IMG/VR virus record: IMGVR_UViG_3300031669_000093
Location: 1 to 39,477 of that record
Strand: one strand, 5' to 3'
From: a virus
DNA: 39,477 nucleotides
Shown here: one piece after another, positions 16,169-24,548 of the stretch
How positions within the stretch are numbered: position 1 is the stretch's first letter
Layout: each line of letters begins with the position of its first letter
Notes under the pieces: generated by a model
Database searches by the model: none
What the model saw: the letters and a program-made list of their open reading frames with translations, nothing else
What the model was told of the DNA's origin: nothing
Made by a program: the position numbers and the translations under genes

Positions 16169-17496
16169 TATGTATCCTCTGTTAATAAGCCACGACCACC
16201 ACAAAACATATCATCATAATATTTATAATAATACCATTCATTTGTTTTAAAATTCCAAACAAATACTAATCTCTCACCATCCTTACTTGTTGCAAACCAT
16301 CGCACCTCATTTTGCAAAACATTCGCATAGCCGAATGTATATTGTGCTTCCGTATTATTAACAAGATTAAAAAACTCACTCCGTATCTTTTCCCCTATTG
16401 AAATAGGAGTATCGCCATCTATTATGTAAAAATCCTCACGCCCTAAAAACGCATTTGTTCCCCTAATTGGAACTATACTGTGTGGTGCAATACAACCTAT
16501 TCCAGGTATAGTCCTGGGAAAAACAAGCGGGTTAGTTGCTTCACCTGTTGCGTTTCCTATAATAATAGAATCAGACTTATAAACTATAAGACTAGCCCCA
16601 ACCTTACCAAACCCTTTAAGAAAATCATCAGTCTGAAGCAAATCATAATCAGCCGCCGTACTGTCCGTCCAATCCGCATCCTCGACATTTATTACACCCT
16701 CTTTAGAACACCTAATTGTTAAGGGATGTCGAACTGCGGCACCATAGGGAAACCACAAGTCCCCCAATATTAATCTATTCGCATACTCGATACAATATCT
16801 AGCTCTTGTAGCATATGTTGCATTTAAATCCGCAGCGTAAGTTGCACCCCCAGCCCAATATTGAACATTTGTACTTCCATTAGTGAAACACAACTTACCA
16901 TCAACAGTCGCATACTGCCACCGTTCATTGGTAGGGGTGCTATATACTTTACGGATTAAATAGTCACCAGTCATATCACCAGTAGTACCAGAATAAGATG
17001 TAGTCAAAACAATCTCTGTCGCTGCTGCCGTTAGAATTGTAGCCCAATCATTATTTGGTTCTTTAGCCGCAGTATAATCGGTTGTTAGAATAAACTTATC
17101 CCCAGCCGCTAATCCTGCTGTATTCCAGACACAGTCCCCATCCCCAGTTACGGTAGCAGTTGTTATGTTTGTAACTTTTCCTGTGTTATACTTTTCTGTT
17201 CTGTATGACCATGTTTCATTACTTGCGGTTTCTCGTTTAATAAAATCAGTATCAGTTAAAAATACTGTTGACCTCACACCTGGTTTGGTTTGATGTGTAA
17301 GAATTTGCTGAACATTTACATATTGACCCAAATCCCTATCCTCGACATATCCCTGGCGTTTCTTCATGCTCTTCTGAAATAACTGTAAATTCTGTGTGCC
17401 CCAACCAGCATACCCGACACCCTGATGTAGCGATGTCTGGCTAGCATCCAACATGTGTTGAATCGGTCTCATTAAATATGGTTTATAATTTGCCAT
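16168..17496 (-). CDS. tail nozzle / packaged-DNA stabilisation protein (P22 gp10-like)
   Basis: 442 aa. N-terminus 'RPIQHMLDASQTSLHQGVGYAG', then 'KKRQGYVEDRDLG' as in nozzle proteins that report a list of fitted parameters. Repeated beta-propeller-like blades follow: 'LCFTNGSTNVQYW', 'DDFLKGFGKVGASLIVYKSDSIIIG', and 'FVWNFKTNEWYYY' near the end. In short-tailed phages this protein closes the tail tube. It sits among the tail genes after the adaptor. Assignment from overall pattern, not from a single motif. Confidence 0.65.
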   Translation of the reverse strand: MANYKPYLMRPIQHMLDASQTSLHQGVGYAGWGTQNLQLFQKSMKKRQGYVEDRDLGQYVNVQQILTHQTKPGVRSTVFLTDTDFIKRETASNETWSYRTEKYNTGKVTNITTATVTGDGDCVWNTAGLAAGDKFILTTDYTAAKEPNNDWATILTAAATEIVLTTSYSGTTGDMTGDYLIRKVYSTPTNERWQYATVDGKLCFTNGSTNVQYWAGGATYAADLNATYATRARYCIEYANRLILGDLWFPYGAAVRHPLTIRCSKEGVINVEDADWTDSTAADYDLLQTDDFLKGFGKVGASLIVYKSDSIIIGNATGEATNPLVFPRTIPGIGCIAPHSIVPIRGTNAFLGREDFYIIDGDTPISIGEKIRSEFFNLVNNTEAQYTFGYANVLQNEVRWFATSKDGERLVFVWNFKTNEWYYYKYYDDMFCGGRGLLTEDT

Positions 17497-17909
17497 TACG
17501 AAAGTATAACATCAAAAGTCCAGGTCAAAACATCACCCGTGGCTACAGTTGTTGTTGAAGATGGTACATCCCTAGCCAACATTACCCCCGCACTAGAAGC
17601 ATTAAATATTCCCCATTCACCAATAACCTTACCATCTCCTGTAGCCGCTACCGTAAAAGCCTTAACAAATCGCATTGTGTCATTAGTAACGGTTGTAGTT
17701 GCACGGGTAATTGTAGGTTTTATTCTCACAAGTCCACTAGCTGCTGTAGTAATTTCTGCCCCTAGAGTTGTATCCGTAATCGCAAATGCAGTAGTACCCG
17801 TACCGCATGCGATATAACCATATGTTGAATCAAATGCTGTTTGAGAACCCACACCAGTAACTACCCCCACGATTGCCGCTTTGCCTAAAGTCGTCACCCC
17901 TCCAGCCAT
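17496..17909 (-). CDS. small virion structural protein (tail/appendage type)
   Basis: 137 aa. The second of two ATGs is favoured because GGAGG lies six bases before it and it overlaps the preceding TGA. The protein is Thr/Gly/Ala/Val-rich, all-beta: 'YGYIACGTGTTAFAITDTTLGAEI', then 'GKVIGEWGIFNASSAGVMLARDV' and a final 'LTWTFDVILS'. The 'GEWGIFNA...MLAR' pattern recurs in small phage tail proteins. No exact role can be given. Confidence 0.55.
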   Translation of the reverse strand: MAGGVTTLGKAAIVGVVTGVGSQTAFDSTYGYIACGTGTTAFAITDTTLGAEITTAASGLVRIKPTITRATTTVTNDTMRFVKAFTVAATGDGKVIGEWGIFNASSAGVMLARDVPSSTTTVATGDVLTWTFDVILS

Positions 17910-18112
17910 CATATTCCTCCTTTAGATATTTTTGTTTCTATTAATTTACCCCTTAAAAACTCATTACATTCAGGGAAGTTTTCTTTAATGAAAATTACCG
18001 TATCCATCGCAATTTTTCTGTCATGTTCAAGCCCAAAAGATTTATAATAATCTGTCAGTTTTTCATTTCTATAATGACAAATTGTGCTTTTGTATGTTAA
18101 TTTAGTTTCCAT
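17909..18112 (-). CDS. hypothetical protein, 67 aa
   Basis: Charged, helical protein (METKLTYKSTICHYRNEKL; later IAMDTVIFIKENFPECNEFL). The start overlaps the end of the glycosidase-like gene by 11 bases, and its last codons carry the GGAGGAAT binding site of the next gene. No recognisable domain. Confidence 0.55.
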   Translation of the reverse strand: METKLTYKSTICHYRNEKLTDYYKSFGLEHDRKIAMDTVIFIKENFPECNEFLRGKLIETKISKGGI

Positions 18113-19088
18113 TTATTTTCCTACAATAATTTCCTATCCAGTCAAGATATACATACCACGGTTCTGGGTCAGGATATTTAAGGTCTGATAGTATAGACTT
18201 GTCCCGAAAGCCGTAGTAATTGCAATGCCCACCAGCCTCAATCGTTTCCTTCATTATCCGTTTAGTACCGTCTAATCCTAGGTCGCCCCTATCAAAATAT
18301 TCGTTTCTAATTACTGGTTTATTATGTCCCATGTATCTTATAATCCAATCCTTTGTCCATTCCCTGTGTACGGATACAATCTGATTATGACTATTTATTG
18401 GGTCAAATATCTCTGAATATTGCTGTCCATTAGGACTGTGTCCCCAAGCACCTGCTGAACAGATACCATTTAAGTTTCTAATATAATTTATTAACATTAC
18501 CGCATATGCAATATCTTCTTCTTTATCCACAAACTCATTATGCACATCGTAAATAATATTATCCAAATCTATCGTTCTATCAATAGCATCGAGTGGATTC
18601 CCCATATTATATTCAATTTGACTATTATAAATAGTGAGTTCTACTATAATCCCAGCCTTCTTCATACGCTTGCAGTGCTGTCTGACAAAGTCCAGGTCAG
18701 GAATTATCCCGTGTCGCACATAATTGATACCAGACTTTATAAGCTGGTTCTCATACCAATCAAAGTTTTTAGTCCCCCAGTTATACCAAATTCCTTTTGC
18801 CCTCGCTAGTGCTTCCCAACGTGAACAACCAATAAGAGTAATCGGTTTTGTGCCATTATTCTCATAGCATAAGATACCATTCTGGATTGCAAGTTTAGCA
18901 GGCTTTGGTTCTGGTATAGGTGGAGTAGGCTCTGGTTCTGGCGGAGGTGGTGGTGGTAGTGGCGGGACTGGTTCAGGGATAGGGAATATTGGTTCAGGTT
19001 TAAATTTTATAGGAATAATTTTCCACTGACTAAATAAAACAGCCCCCATAATTAACATAAGAACCAAAGCAACTATTGTAATTTTCAT
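18102..19088 (-). CDS. membrane-anchored GH-A-like glycosidase
   Basis: 328 aa. An N-terminal signal-anchor (ITIVALVLMLIMGAVLF) is followed by a Pro/Glu linker (residues ~31-62, runs such as PPPPPP and EPEPTPP). A TIM-barrel-like domain comes next. Two acidic sites fit a clan GH-A retaining hydrolase: Glu185 in DVHNEF (acid/base, after a beta strand) and Glu263 in VIRNEYF (nucleophile). 'WEALARAKGIWYNWGT' and 'INYVRHGIIPDLDFVRQHC' fit the first barrel strands. It would cleave a glycan at the cell envelope; the substrate is unknown. It lies directly after the adaptor gene (4-base overlap). A virion-bound role is possible, but the export-like N-terminus is unusual for that. Confidence 0.7.
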   Translation of the reverse strand: MKITIVALVLMLIMGAVLFSQWKIIPIKFKPEPIFPIPEPVPPLPPPPPPEPEPTPPIPEPKPAKLAIQNGILCYENNGTKPITLIGCSRWEALARAKGIWYNWGTKNFDWYENQLIKSGINYVRHGIIPDLDFVRQHCKRMKKAGIIVELTIYNSQIEYNMGNPLDAIDRTIDLDNIIYDVHNEFVDKEEDIAYAVMLINYIRNLNGICSAGAWGHSPNGQQYSEIFDPINSHNQIVSVHREWTKDWIIRYMGHNKPVIRNEYFDRGDLGLDGTKRIMKETIEAGGHCNYYGFRDKSILSDLKYPDPEPWYVYLDWIGNYCRKINGN

Positions 19089-19777
19089 TTATAATGACTC
19101 ACCCGTTCTGACGGATTAATTGTCAGTTTACCCCGATGTGCTAATTCTTCACTATCATAAATCCCCAGTAGATTTGTTGCCATATCAATAAATTCAGCCT
19201 TGCATTTCTCGGCATCATCATATTCCTTGAGCCACATATGACCTTTATATGCCGCAAATTCAAGGATTAGTTCATCCCACTCTTCCCCTATATCAGTAGT
19301 AGCCAGGGTGTCTGATAGGATAGTTATCATTTTACGGTAATAGACATACATTTCATATGCGTCATCTGGTGTTGGATATAAATAGATATAATTCCCAGAC
19401 CGCACCCATAAAGTTGGTTGCCCCTCTGAACTAGTATCGGCTCTACCGTTCTTTAGGAGATACGATTGCCCCCCAATATGGTTCAGTAATCTGTCATTTG
19501 TTTTATCCCAAACCTGCCTCACCACTAATGTTCCAGTAGGAACATTTATTTTATCTGTCCCATCTACTGTGCTTTGAGTAGTATCTATATCTTCAAGTTG
19601 AGGGAAATAAAAATGAAAAGTCTTACCAAAGAATCTGTTCCGTTTAGTTATATCCTGATAAGCATAGTTAATCCATATTTCATAAAAATTCTTACCGTCA
19701 ATATTTTCTAAATCTGAACGCCTACCCATTCGGAGTTTAAGTTCGGTCTTTAAATCAATAAATGTTTTATTTGACAT
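19085..19777 (-). CDS. head-tail adaptor protein
   Basis: 230 aa. N-terminal helix (TFIDLKTELKLRMGRR), 'YEIWINYAYQDITKRNRF', a beta stretch, then 'WVRSGNYIYLYPTPDDAYEMYVYYRKM', followed by 'WDELILEFAAYKGHMWLKEYDDA', where the repeated acids and aromatics fit the helical bundle of podovirus adaptors (gp4/gp11 class). The adaptor binds the portal and receives the nozzle. It overlaps the GroES-like gene by 11 bases and precedes the glycosidase-like and nozzle genes. Confidence 0.65.
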   Translation of the reverse strand: MSNKTFIDLKTELKLRMGRRSDLENIDGKNFYEIWINYAYQDITKRNRFFGKTFHFYFPQLEDIDTTQSTVDGTDKINVPTGTLVVRQVWDKTNDRLLNHIGGQSYLLKNGRADTSSEGQPTLWVRSGNYIYLYPTPDDAYEMYVYYRKMITILSDTLATTDIGEEWDELILEFAAYKGHMWLKEYDDAEKCKAEFIDMATNLLGIYDSEELAHRGKLTINPSERVSHYK

Positions 19778-20063
19778 CCTCGTCCTCTACCATCCCCATT
19801 ACTTCCTCTTGTGAAATTATCCTGTGAGTATCTGTCATTATATTATATTTTATAAGGTGAACCCTTATACCAGCACCATAACTCACTATAACCCTATCGC
19901 CAACCTTAAACTTACCACCCTCTATAACTTCTTCTCCAATTCCAACTACAGTCGCAAACCTTGACTGTTCACCATGAGTTTGTGGTAATTTAACTCCATT
20001 AACCTCATCTTGAAACTCATCTAATATAATATACATACGATGTCCGATAGGCTTTATTTTCAT
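19767..20063 (-). CDS. GroES-like co-chaperonin
   Basis: 98 aa, the size of GroES. The family pattern is visible throughout: 'MKIKPIGHRMYIILDEFQDEVNGVKLPQ' at the N-terminus, 'ATVVGIGEEVIEGGKFKVGDRVIVSYGAGIRVHL' in the centre (G-V-G, then K-V-G-D-R-V, then the Gly/Ala turn), and a C-terminal 'HRIISQEEVMGMV' matching the usual '..ILAxxE' strand. The residues between about 16 and 35, where GroES carries its mobile loop, are shorter than usual. It would cap the host GroEL ring to fold phage capsid proteins, as T4 gp31 does. It sits inside the virion operon. Confidence 0.85.
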   Translation of the reverse strand: MKIKPIGHRMYIILDEFQDEVNGVKLPQTHGEQSRFATVVGIGEEVIEGGKFKVGDRVIVSYGAGIRVHLIKYNIMTDTHRIISQEEVMGMVEDEDVK

Positions 20064-20076
20064 CTATTCCTCCTAT

Positions 20077-20604
20077 TTAAAATACTGTACCCCTATCTTC
20101 CTCATTTAAATCTACGCCTTCATCATCTTTATCATAACTGGAAAAATACCAGTTATAATGTGCAAGACAATAATATTTACCATCCCTCTCTACCAAAAGA
20201 GAAGCAGGATAGAAGTTCCCATACTTCTTTACCGTACCATCGCCCTTAGCAGTCATTATGGTATCACCATCACTATTTTTAATTGCCTCATCACCTGAAA
20301 AACAAACATCATTTGTTCCAATAACATTATCGTCATCATCCGTTTTAGAGGTAATCCCCGTTGGTGAGGATAATTCTACTATCCCAACCGCAGTACCAGC
20401 AGCATAAGTTCCAGATATAAGAGTTGTTCCGACTACTACTCCAGTAGCACCAGAAGTCCCACCAGTAAAAACTTCATCCGCAGTAGGTTCCACACTCCCA
20501 GAATCAAACCTTAATTCAACACGCTTATAAGAACCTCCACAAAAGACGCATGACCGCCACTCTTCCCCAGAAGTTGTTTTTGGTATTTTTGGTAACCGTA
20601 TCAT
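20077..20604 (-). CDS. virion-associated protein with split Cys pair and inserted beta domain
   Basis: 175 aa, start ATG in an ATGA overlap. Residues ~19-22 form CxxC (SCVFCGG); a further Cys and a His follow near the end (YYCLAHY), so a zinc ribbon may be built from both ends. Between them lies a Gly/Thr-rich beta segment (EVFTGGTSGATGVVVGTT...AVGIVELSSPTG) of the kind found in phage structural proteins. The end is acidic (DKDDEGVDLNEEDRG). Exact role unknown. Confidence 0.5.
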   Translation of the reverse strand: MIRLPKIPKTTSGEEWRSCVFCGGSYKRVELRFDSGSVEPTADEVFTGGTSGATGVVVGTTLISGTYAAGTAVGIVELSSPTGITSKTDDDDNVIGTNDVCFSGDEAIKNSDGDTIMTAKGDGTVKKYGNFYPASLLVERDGKYYCLAHYNWYFSSYDKDDEGVDLNEEDRGTVF

Positions 20605-20903
20605 ATTAAATAAACATAAGCTTTAGCTGACGTAGAAATAGCTGAACATTTCAACCCAGGAATACACCGCCCTTCTGGAAAAGTAAGATGCACTGGTGAA
20701 GTGTCACTAGCACCTGCTTTTAAATAAAGTGCAGTCTCACTACTTCCTGACTGAAATGTTATAGCATCACTTGCGGCATTAGGAATAAGAACTACTTCTG
20801 CAACAACTGGAGATGTTAATCCAGTTGCAGTTGTTACAACTACTAATGTACCAATCTCGCTTACTTCCCATAACATACTTGATACATTAAATGTATTTCC
20901 CAT
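20601..20903 (-). CDS. small beta-rich virion protein, decoration-like
   Basis: 100 aa, almost entirely Thr/Val/Ser/Ala beta strands: 'LVVVTTATGLTSPVVAEVVLIPNAASDAITFQSGSSETALYLKAG', then 'PVHLTFPEGRCIPGLKCSAIS'. Composition and size fit head-decoration or tail-surface proteins. It lies between a beta-helix protein and the split-Cys protein; the binding site is GGAGGAAAATAATG-like. Confidence 0.45.
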   Translation of the reverse strand: MGNTFNVSSMLWEVSEIGTLVVVTTATGLTSPVVAEVVLIPNAASDAITFQSGSSETALYLKAGASDTSPVHLTFPEGRCIPGLKCSAISTSAKAYVYLI

Positions 20904-20927
20904 TATTTTCCTCCAATAAATTATATA

Positions 20928-23027
20928 TTATAAACTCATGCCCATACTTAAATATATGCCATTTTGACCTGGACTCGCCCTCACTCCTTGATGTTCATAT
21001 GCACCAATATCAGGAAGTACCCCGACTGAATTTCCCGCATAATCAGTTGTTAAACTTACATTTGTCCCTGCATTAAGACAAGGTGAAGTTATTTGAAGCG
21101 TAAAATTACCATTAGCAGGGTCGGTCATGAGGGGGTCACCAACAGATGAATGGGCATCTTGAGATGAGTTTGTTTTCCAGTCGGCAAAGTTATAAGCATC
21201 CCCAAGCCATGTAAATCTAGTGCTAGTATCAAGATAAAATCTGTTATAATCACAAACAAAGTCCGTGCCTTGATTAGCAGCCACATAAACACTAATCCCA
21301 TTAGCACCATGATAAACAATATTATTTTTAACTAAATTTCCAGAGCAATTCTGATTAGTACCTGCCGCAAAAACAATACCAGTCCCATCAAAAACATTAT
21401 TATAAATTTTACAGTCCTTTGCTCCTATTGCCTCTAAACCGCTTGTAGTATCAGTTGCCCCCTCAAAAATATTATAGTAAATTTCGTTGCTATCACAACT
21501 AGATTCATCATCAATTAAATACATCCCGTAAACATTGTCATGGCAGTAATTGTAACGAACAATAATATTATCACCAGAGATTCTCATGGCCGAATCCCCA
21601 TTAGTTGTGTCAGTATGATTATAAATCTCGTTATTTTCTACTATACATCCGTTTCCACCATCAGATGTATTGTCGAAATAAAAACCATGAGAAGCATTTG
21701 TTTCTTCTAATCCGTTGTTATAAATAACATTATTTGAAAATGTCGAACTCTGAACAGTTATTTCGATTCCCTGTGACCCATTGGTGTGAATTGTATTGGA
21801 ATCATAAGTCTGACCTGATTGCACTCTATTACCAGCCTTTATACCACTTGCATAATTGTTATTAATAGTATTTGAACTGCAAGTTACATTATCTCCTTGA
21901 AGCCACAAGCCAGGTCCAGCTCCGTATTCTACAGTACAATTTTGAACAGTCCAATTTTGAGCATTACCATAAGCATTGTCTAAGACTCCCCTAGTTGTAC
22001 TGTTATTACATTTTAAATGTAAACCATCTACAGTAATATAAGTTCTTGTTGCAACGGTATTGCCCAAACAATAATCTCGTGCACCAGCCTCAATGTCTAC
22101 AGCACCATCGGGGTCTTCTTCATAATAAACATACAGAACATTAGCCTCCCAGAACCATTCGTTTTCGGCATCCACAGATGCAAGGTTCGCTGCCAATGTC
22201 CCTCTTGTTCCATCAAGCCAGACAACATTCGGTTCCGTAGCACAAGATGCCTGCCATTTATTAGCTATCGGATCACCCGTAGTGAAATATATCGCACCAG
22301 AATACCCATCGCTGTAAGTGCTACCAGCGTTGGCGGGAAACCCGTCATAAACCAAACTTTGTGTAATACTCGCAATCCCCGAGACGGTTTTACTAAAACT
22401 CATATATCCACCATCCCACCAATAGGCAATCCAATAATCAGTAGAACCGGATAAATCAGCCCCACCACTCACGGTAAATGTATTATAATCATCATACGTA
22501 AAGCTGGTTTTTTCTTCACTGGTAGTATTCGCAACTAAGCTCCCAGGCGATCCCGCATTGTCTGCATAAAGAGCTAGTTTCATATGATTGGCATTTTGTT
22601 GCCCGCTATCCAGATAGATAGAATAAGACTGAATTGTTCCCCCATCTGTAGTTGTAACTGGCACAAAAGTTAAGTCATCTTTTGCCCTTGCCCCATATGT
22701 ACCACCTTCCGTAGTCCCTACATCTTCACCGGAAGTAACGGATGTCCACGTCCCAACCAAATCACTCCCGTTTATAATCGGGTCAGCACCTTCTCCATAA
22801 GCTCCGAAAGTAATCGGGAGTCCATCAGACCCAGAAGTAGGGACGGTCAATTGTTCACGCCACTCATTACCCTTATTAAATAAAACAGAATCACCAGCCG
22901 CAGGAGATGCCGCATTAACCTGTGCAATAGTCTTAAAAGCACAGTGTTCACCCGTCAATTCTTGAGTTGTTCCGTCACCACCAGCATCAGCGGCAGTGTT
23001 CACATAATAAATTATAGGGTCAGCCAT
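20928..23027 (-). CDS. right-handed beta-helix tailspike / appendage protein
   Basis: 699 aa. The N-terminus 'YYVNTAADAGGDGTTQELTGEHCAFKTIAQVNAASPAAGDSVLF' is the usual opening of a DUF1565/parallel beta-helix protein. A beta-sandwich-like region follows. Residues ~320-600 contain many Asn/Gly repeats of the form 'xVxNNxIYxN' (for example 'NNVFDGTGIVF', 'NNIVYHGANGISVY'). The C-terminus 'DYAGNSVGVLPDIGAYEHQG' is a frequent cap of such helices. Probably a host-glycan binding or degrading spike. Largest of the three beta-helix proteins in the operon. Confidence 0.7.
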   Translation of the reverse strand: MADPIIYYVNTAADAGGDGTTQELTGEHCAFKTIAQVNAASPAAGDSVLFNKGNEWREQLTVPTSGSDGLPITFGAYGEGADPIINGSDLVGTWTSVTSGEDVGTTEGGTYGARAKDDLTFVPVTTTDGGTIQSYSIYLDSGQQNANHMKLALYADNAGSPGSLVANTTSEEKTSFTYDDYNTFTVSGGADLSGSTDYWIAYWWDGGYMSFSKTVSGIASITQSLVYDGFPANAGSTYSDGYSGAIYFTTGDPIANKWQASCATEPNVVWLDGTRGTLAANLASVDAENEWFWEANVLYVYYEEDPDGAVDIEAGARDYCLGNTVATRTYITVDGLHLKCNNSTTRGVLDNAYGNAQNWTVQNCTVEYGAGPGLWLQGDNVTCSSNTINNNYASGIKAGNRVQSGQTYDSNTIHTNGSQGIEITVQSSTFSNNVIYNNGLEETNASHGFYFDNTSDGGNGCIVENNEIYNHTDTTNGDSAMRISGDNIIVRYNYCHDNVYGMYLIDDESSCDSNEIYYNIFEGATDTTSGLEAIGAKDCKIYNNVFDGTGIVFAAGTNQNCSGNLVKNNIVYHGANGISVYVAANQGTDFVCDYNRFYLDTSTRFTWLGDAYNFADWKTNSSQDAHSSVGDPLMTDPANGNFTLQITSPCLNAGTNVSLTTDYAGNSVGVLPDIGAYEHQGVRASPGQNGIYLSMGMSL

Positions 23028-23039
23028 TTATTTATCCTA

Positions 23040-23387
23040 TTAATCAAAATATCCCATTGATTTTAATTGTTTTTCTATCTCTTTATCCTCTCTTTCCCAT
23101 TCCCAAATAGGTGGATAATAAAGAACCCTATTGTTCCGTAAAGATAGAACTTTTGACCAATATTCGTTTGGAATCCATATATCAAAGGTTGCAACAAAAG
23201 CACATCTAATACATTTATACTTCGGTACAATCATTATGGCTGTTTCGTCATGTCCAGACGCACCTTTCATTTCATTTACTAATGATGAATTACGCAGAAT
23301 CATCTTATTGCCACAAATGGGGCACTTCATTTCAAATAGAGGTTCTACCCCTTTTTTATCGTTACTTTTTTTCCACAAGTCTTGCAT
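23040..23387 (-). CDS. small zinc-ribbon protein
   Basis: 115 aa. One ribbon has CxxC at about residues 21-24 (MKCPICGNKM) and a second CxxC about 30 residues later (YKCIRCAFVA), separated by a polar loop, giving one four-Cys zinc site. The tail is charged (WEREDKEIEKQLKSMG). It starts within the end of the glycosyltransferase-like gene (26-base overlap) behind AAGGAGATTTTTA. That gene also ends in a zinc ribbon, so the two may act together. Confidence 0.55.
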   Translation of the reverse strand: MQDLWKKSNDKKGVEPLFEMKCPICGNKMILRNSSLVNEMKGASGHDETAIMIVPKYKCIRCAFVATFDIWIPNEYWSKVLSLRNNRVLYYPPIWEWEREDKEIEKQLKSMGYFD

Positions 23388-24285
23388 TAAAAATCTCCTT
23401 TGTTATTTGTGCATGATGTTCTTTAGTTACCGCCAACCCATACATTGAACGATAGCCACATTGTTTACAACGATAAACATTGTCCACGGCATAACCAAGT
23501 TTTATAGGTTTACTGTTAGGGTCAGTTTTAAAATCTAATAATTTAATATTAATTTTATCAAACGACCCACCGCAAAATGGGCAAACCATATCAAATTTAG
23601 GCTGAAAATTATGACCATCCTTAATCCAATAATCCGTATCTTCAGTCATGTTATCACAATAATGATAATATTTATCATCAAAACCAATATTAACTAAATC
23701 AAAATGTCCATAAACCAAATTAGTATTGCAATATACCTTTATTCCAGCCTTTTTACACCTGGAATAAAACATTAAGTCCTCTCCTAATGAAATATTCTTT
23801 TCTCGATTCCAATACATATTGAAATAAGGTGCCTGTAATTTCACAAACACAGATGGATGTATCATTATCCCACCAAATCCCATAGCATCTACTCGAACCG
23901 TTCCTTGATTTACACGAATATCTGTATTAAAATTTGAAAGTCCATTATCATCAATGAACTTATACACAAGAGGCGTACCGTTACCTTTAGTGGGTGTTAT
24001 GCCGCCAACGATGAGACAACCCTTATCTATATCTTGTGATAACACTTCGATAGTGTTTTCTGGATAATACTGGTCAGCATCCAACCATAAAATATAATCT
24101 GGGTCTTTCTCTAATGCTTTTTTTGCTAAATCATCTCTTACTATATCCATATAACAACTTTTACTTGTAATCATCTCTAAATCATATTTACCACTAGTAT
24201 ATCGTTCCATTTGAATATAAGAACGAAAAAAATCTACAGGTATATGTGTCCACGATAATGGAATACAGCAAACTACTTTCTTCAA
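23362..24285 (-). CDS. GT-A-fold glycosyltransferase fused to a C-terminal zinc ribbon
   Basis: 307 aa. The catalytic domain carries a DxD-type motif at residues 69-71 (YILWLDADQYYPE), the metal/nucleotide-sugar site of GT-A enzymes. Other family features are 'VDAMGFGGIMIHPSVF' and 'SLGEDLMFYSRCKKAG' with acids 169-170, then 'YGHFDLVNIG'. A zinc ribbon follows from about residue 232: Cys235/Cys238 (VCPFCGG) and Cys273/Cys276 (YRCKQCGYR). It would transfer a sugar to an unknown acceptor: virion protein, phage DNA or host surface. The gene follows a hairpin with a T-rich tract and is preceded by the 66-aa protein gene. Confidence 0.75.
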   Translation of the reverse strand: MKKVVCCIPLSWTHIPVDFFRSYIQMERYTSGKYDLEMITSKSCYMDIVRDDLAKKALEKDPDYILWLDADQYYPENTIEVLSQDIDKGCLIVGGITPTKGNGTPLVYKFIDDNGLSNFNTDIRVNQGTVRVDAMGFGGIMIHPSVFVKLQAPYFNMYWNREKNISLGEDLMFYSRCKKAGIKVYCNTNLVYGHFDLVNIGFDDKYYHYCDNMTEDTDYWIKDGHNFQPKFDMVCPFCGGSFDKINIKLLDFKTDPNSKPIKLGYAVDNVYRCKQCGYRSMYGLAVTKEHHAQITKEIFNARLVEKK

Positions 24286-24301
24286 ATCCTTACTCCTATC
24301 T

Positions 24302-24334
24302 TAAAAATGAGGGGGCTTCGACTTGGAAACCCCC
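24302..24334 (-). terminator. intrinsic terminator or attenuator inside the late operon
   Basis: On the minus strand GGGGG(T)TTC pairs with GAA(G)CCCCC around a 6-base loop (24311-24334), followed by TCATTTTT. The stem lies between the 66-aa gene at 24348 and the glycosyltransferase-like gene. As the operon continues, it may lower expression of distal genes rather than stop transcription fully. Confidence 0.65.
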
Positions 24335-24347
24335 ACGAATTATTAGC

Positions 24348-24548
24348 TTATTTCACTTTGTCAACGTCAGTAAGTCGTGCAAACTTAGGCTTCATACCAA
24401 CTCGGTCCTTGAATTTTCTCTCGGAATATCTCAGCTTATCTAACTGTCCATCATTCATGGTGCTACCCCACTCTTTACGTAGATTCATCTCTTGTTCGGA
24501 GCGTGTTTTTCCAAGTGAGGATTTACCCTTAATAATGATATTAGCCAT
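24348..24548 (-). CDS. hypothetical charged protein, 66 aa
   Basis: Highly charged, Lys/Arg/Glu-rich (KSSLGKTRSEQEMNLRKEW; later ERKFKDRVGMKPKFARLTDVD). It shares its first base with the stop of the preceding gene and is followed by the hairpin at 24311. Homologues may exist among capsid-cluster proteins of other phages, but none is recognised. Confidence 0.5.
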   Translation of the reverse strand: MANIIIKGKSSLGKTRSEQEMNLRKEWGSTMNDGQLDKLRYSERKFKDRVGMKPKFARLTDVDKVK

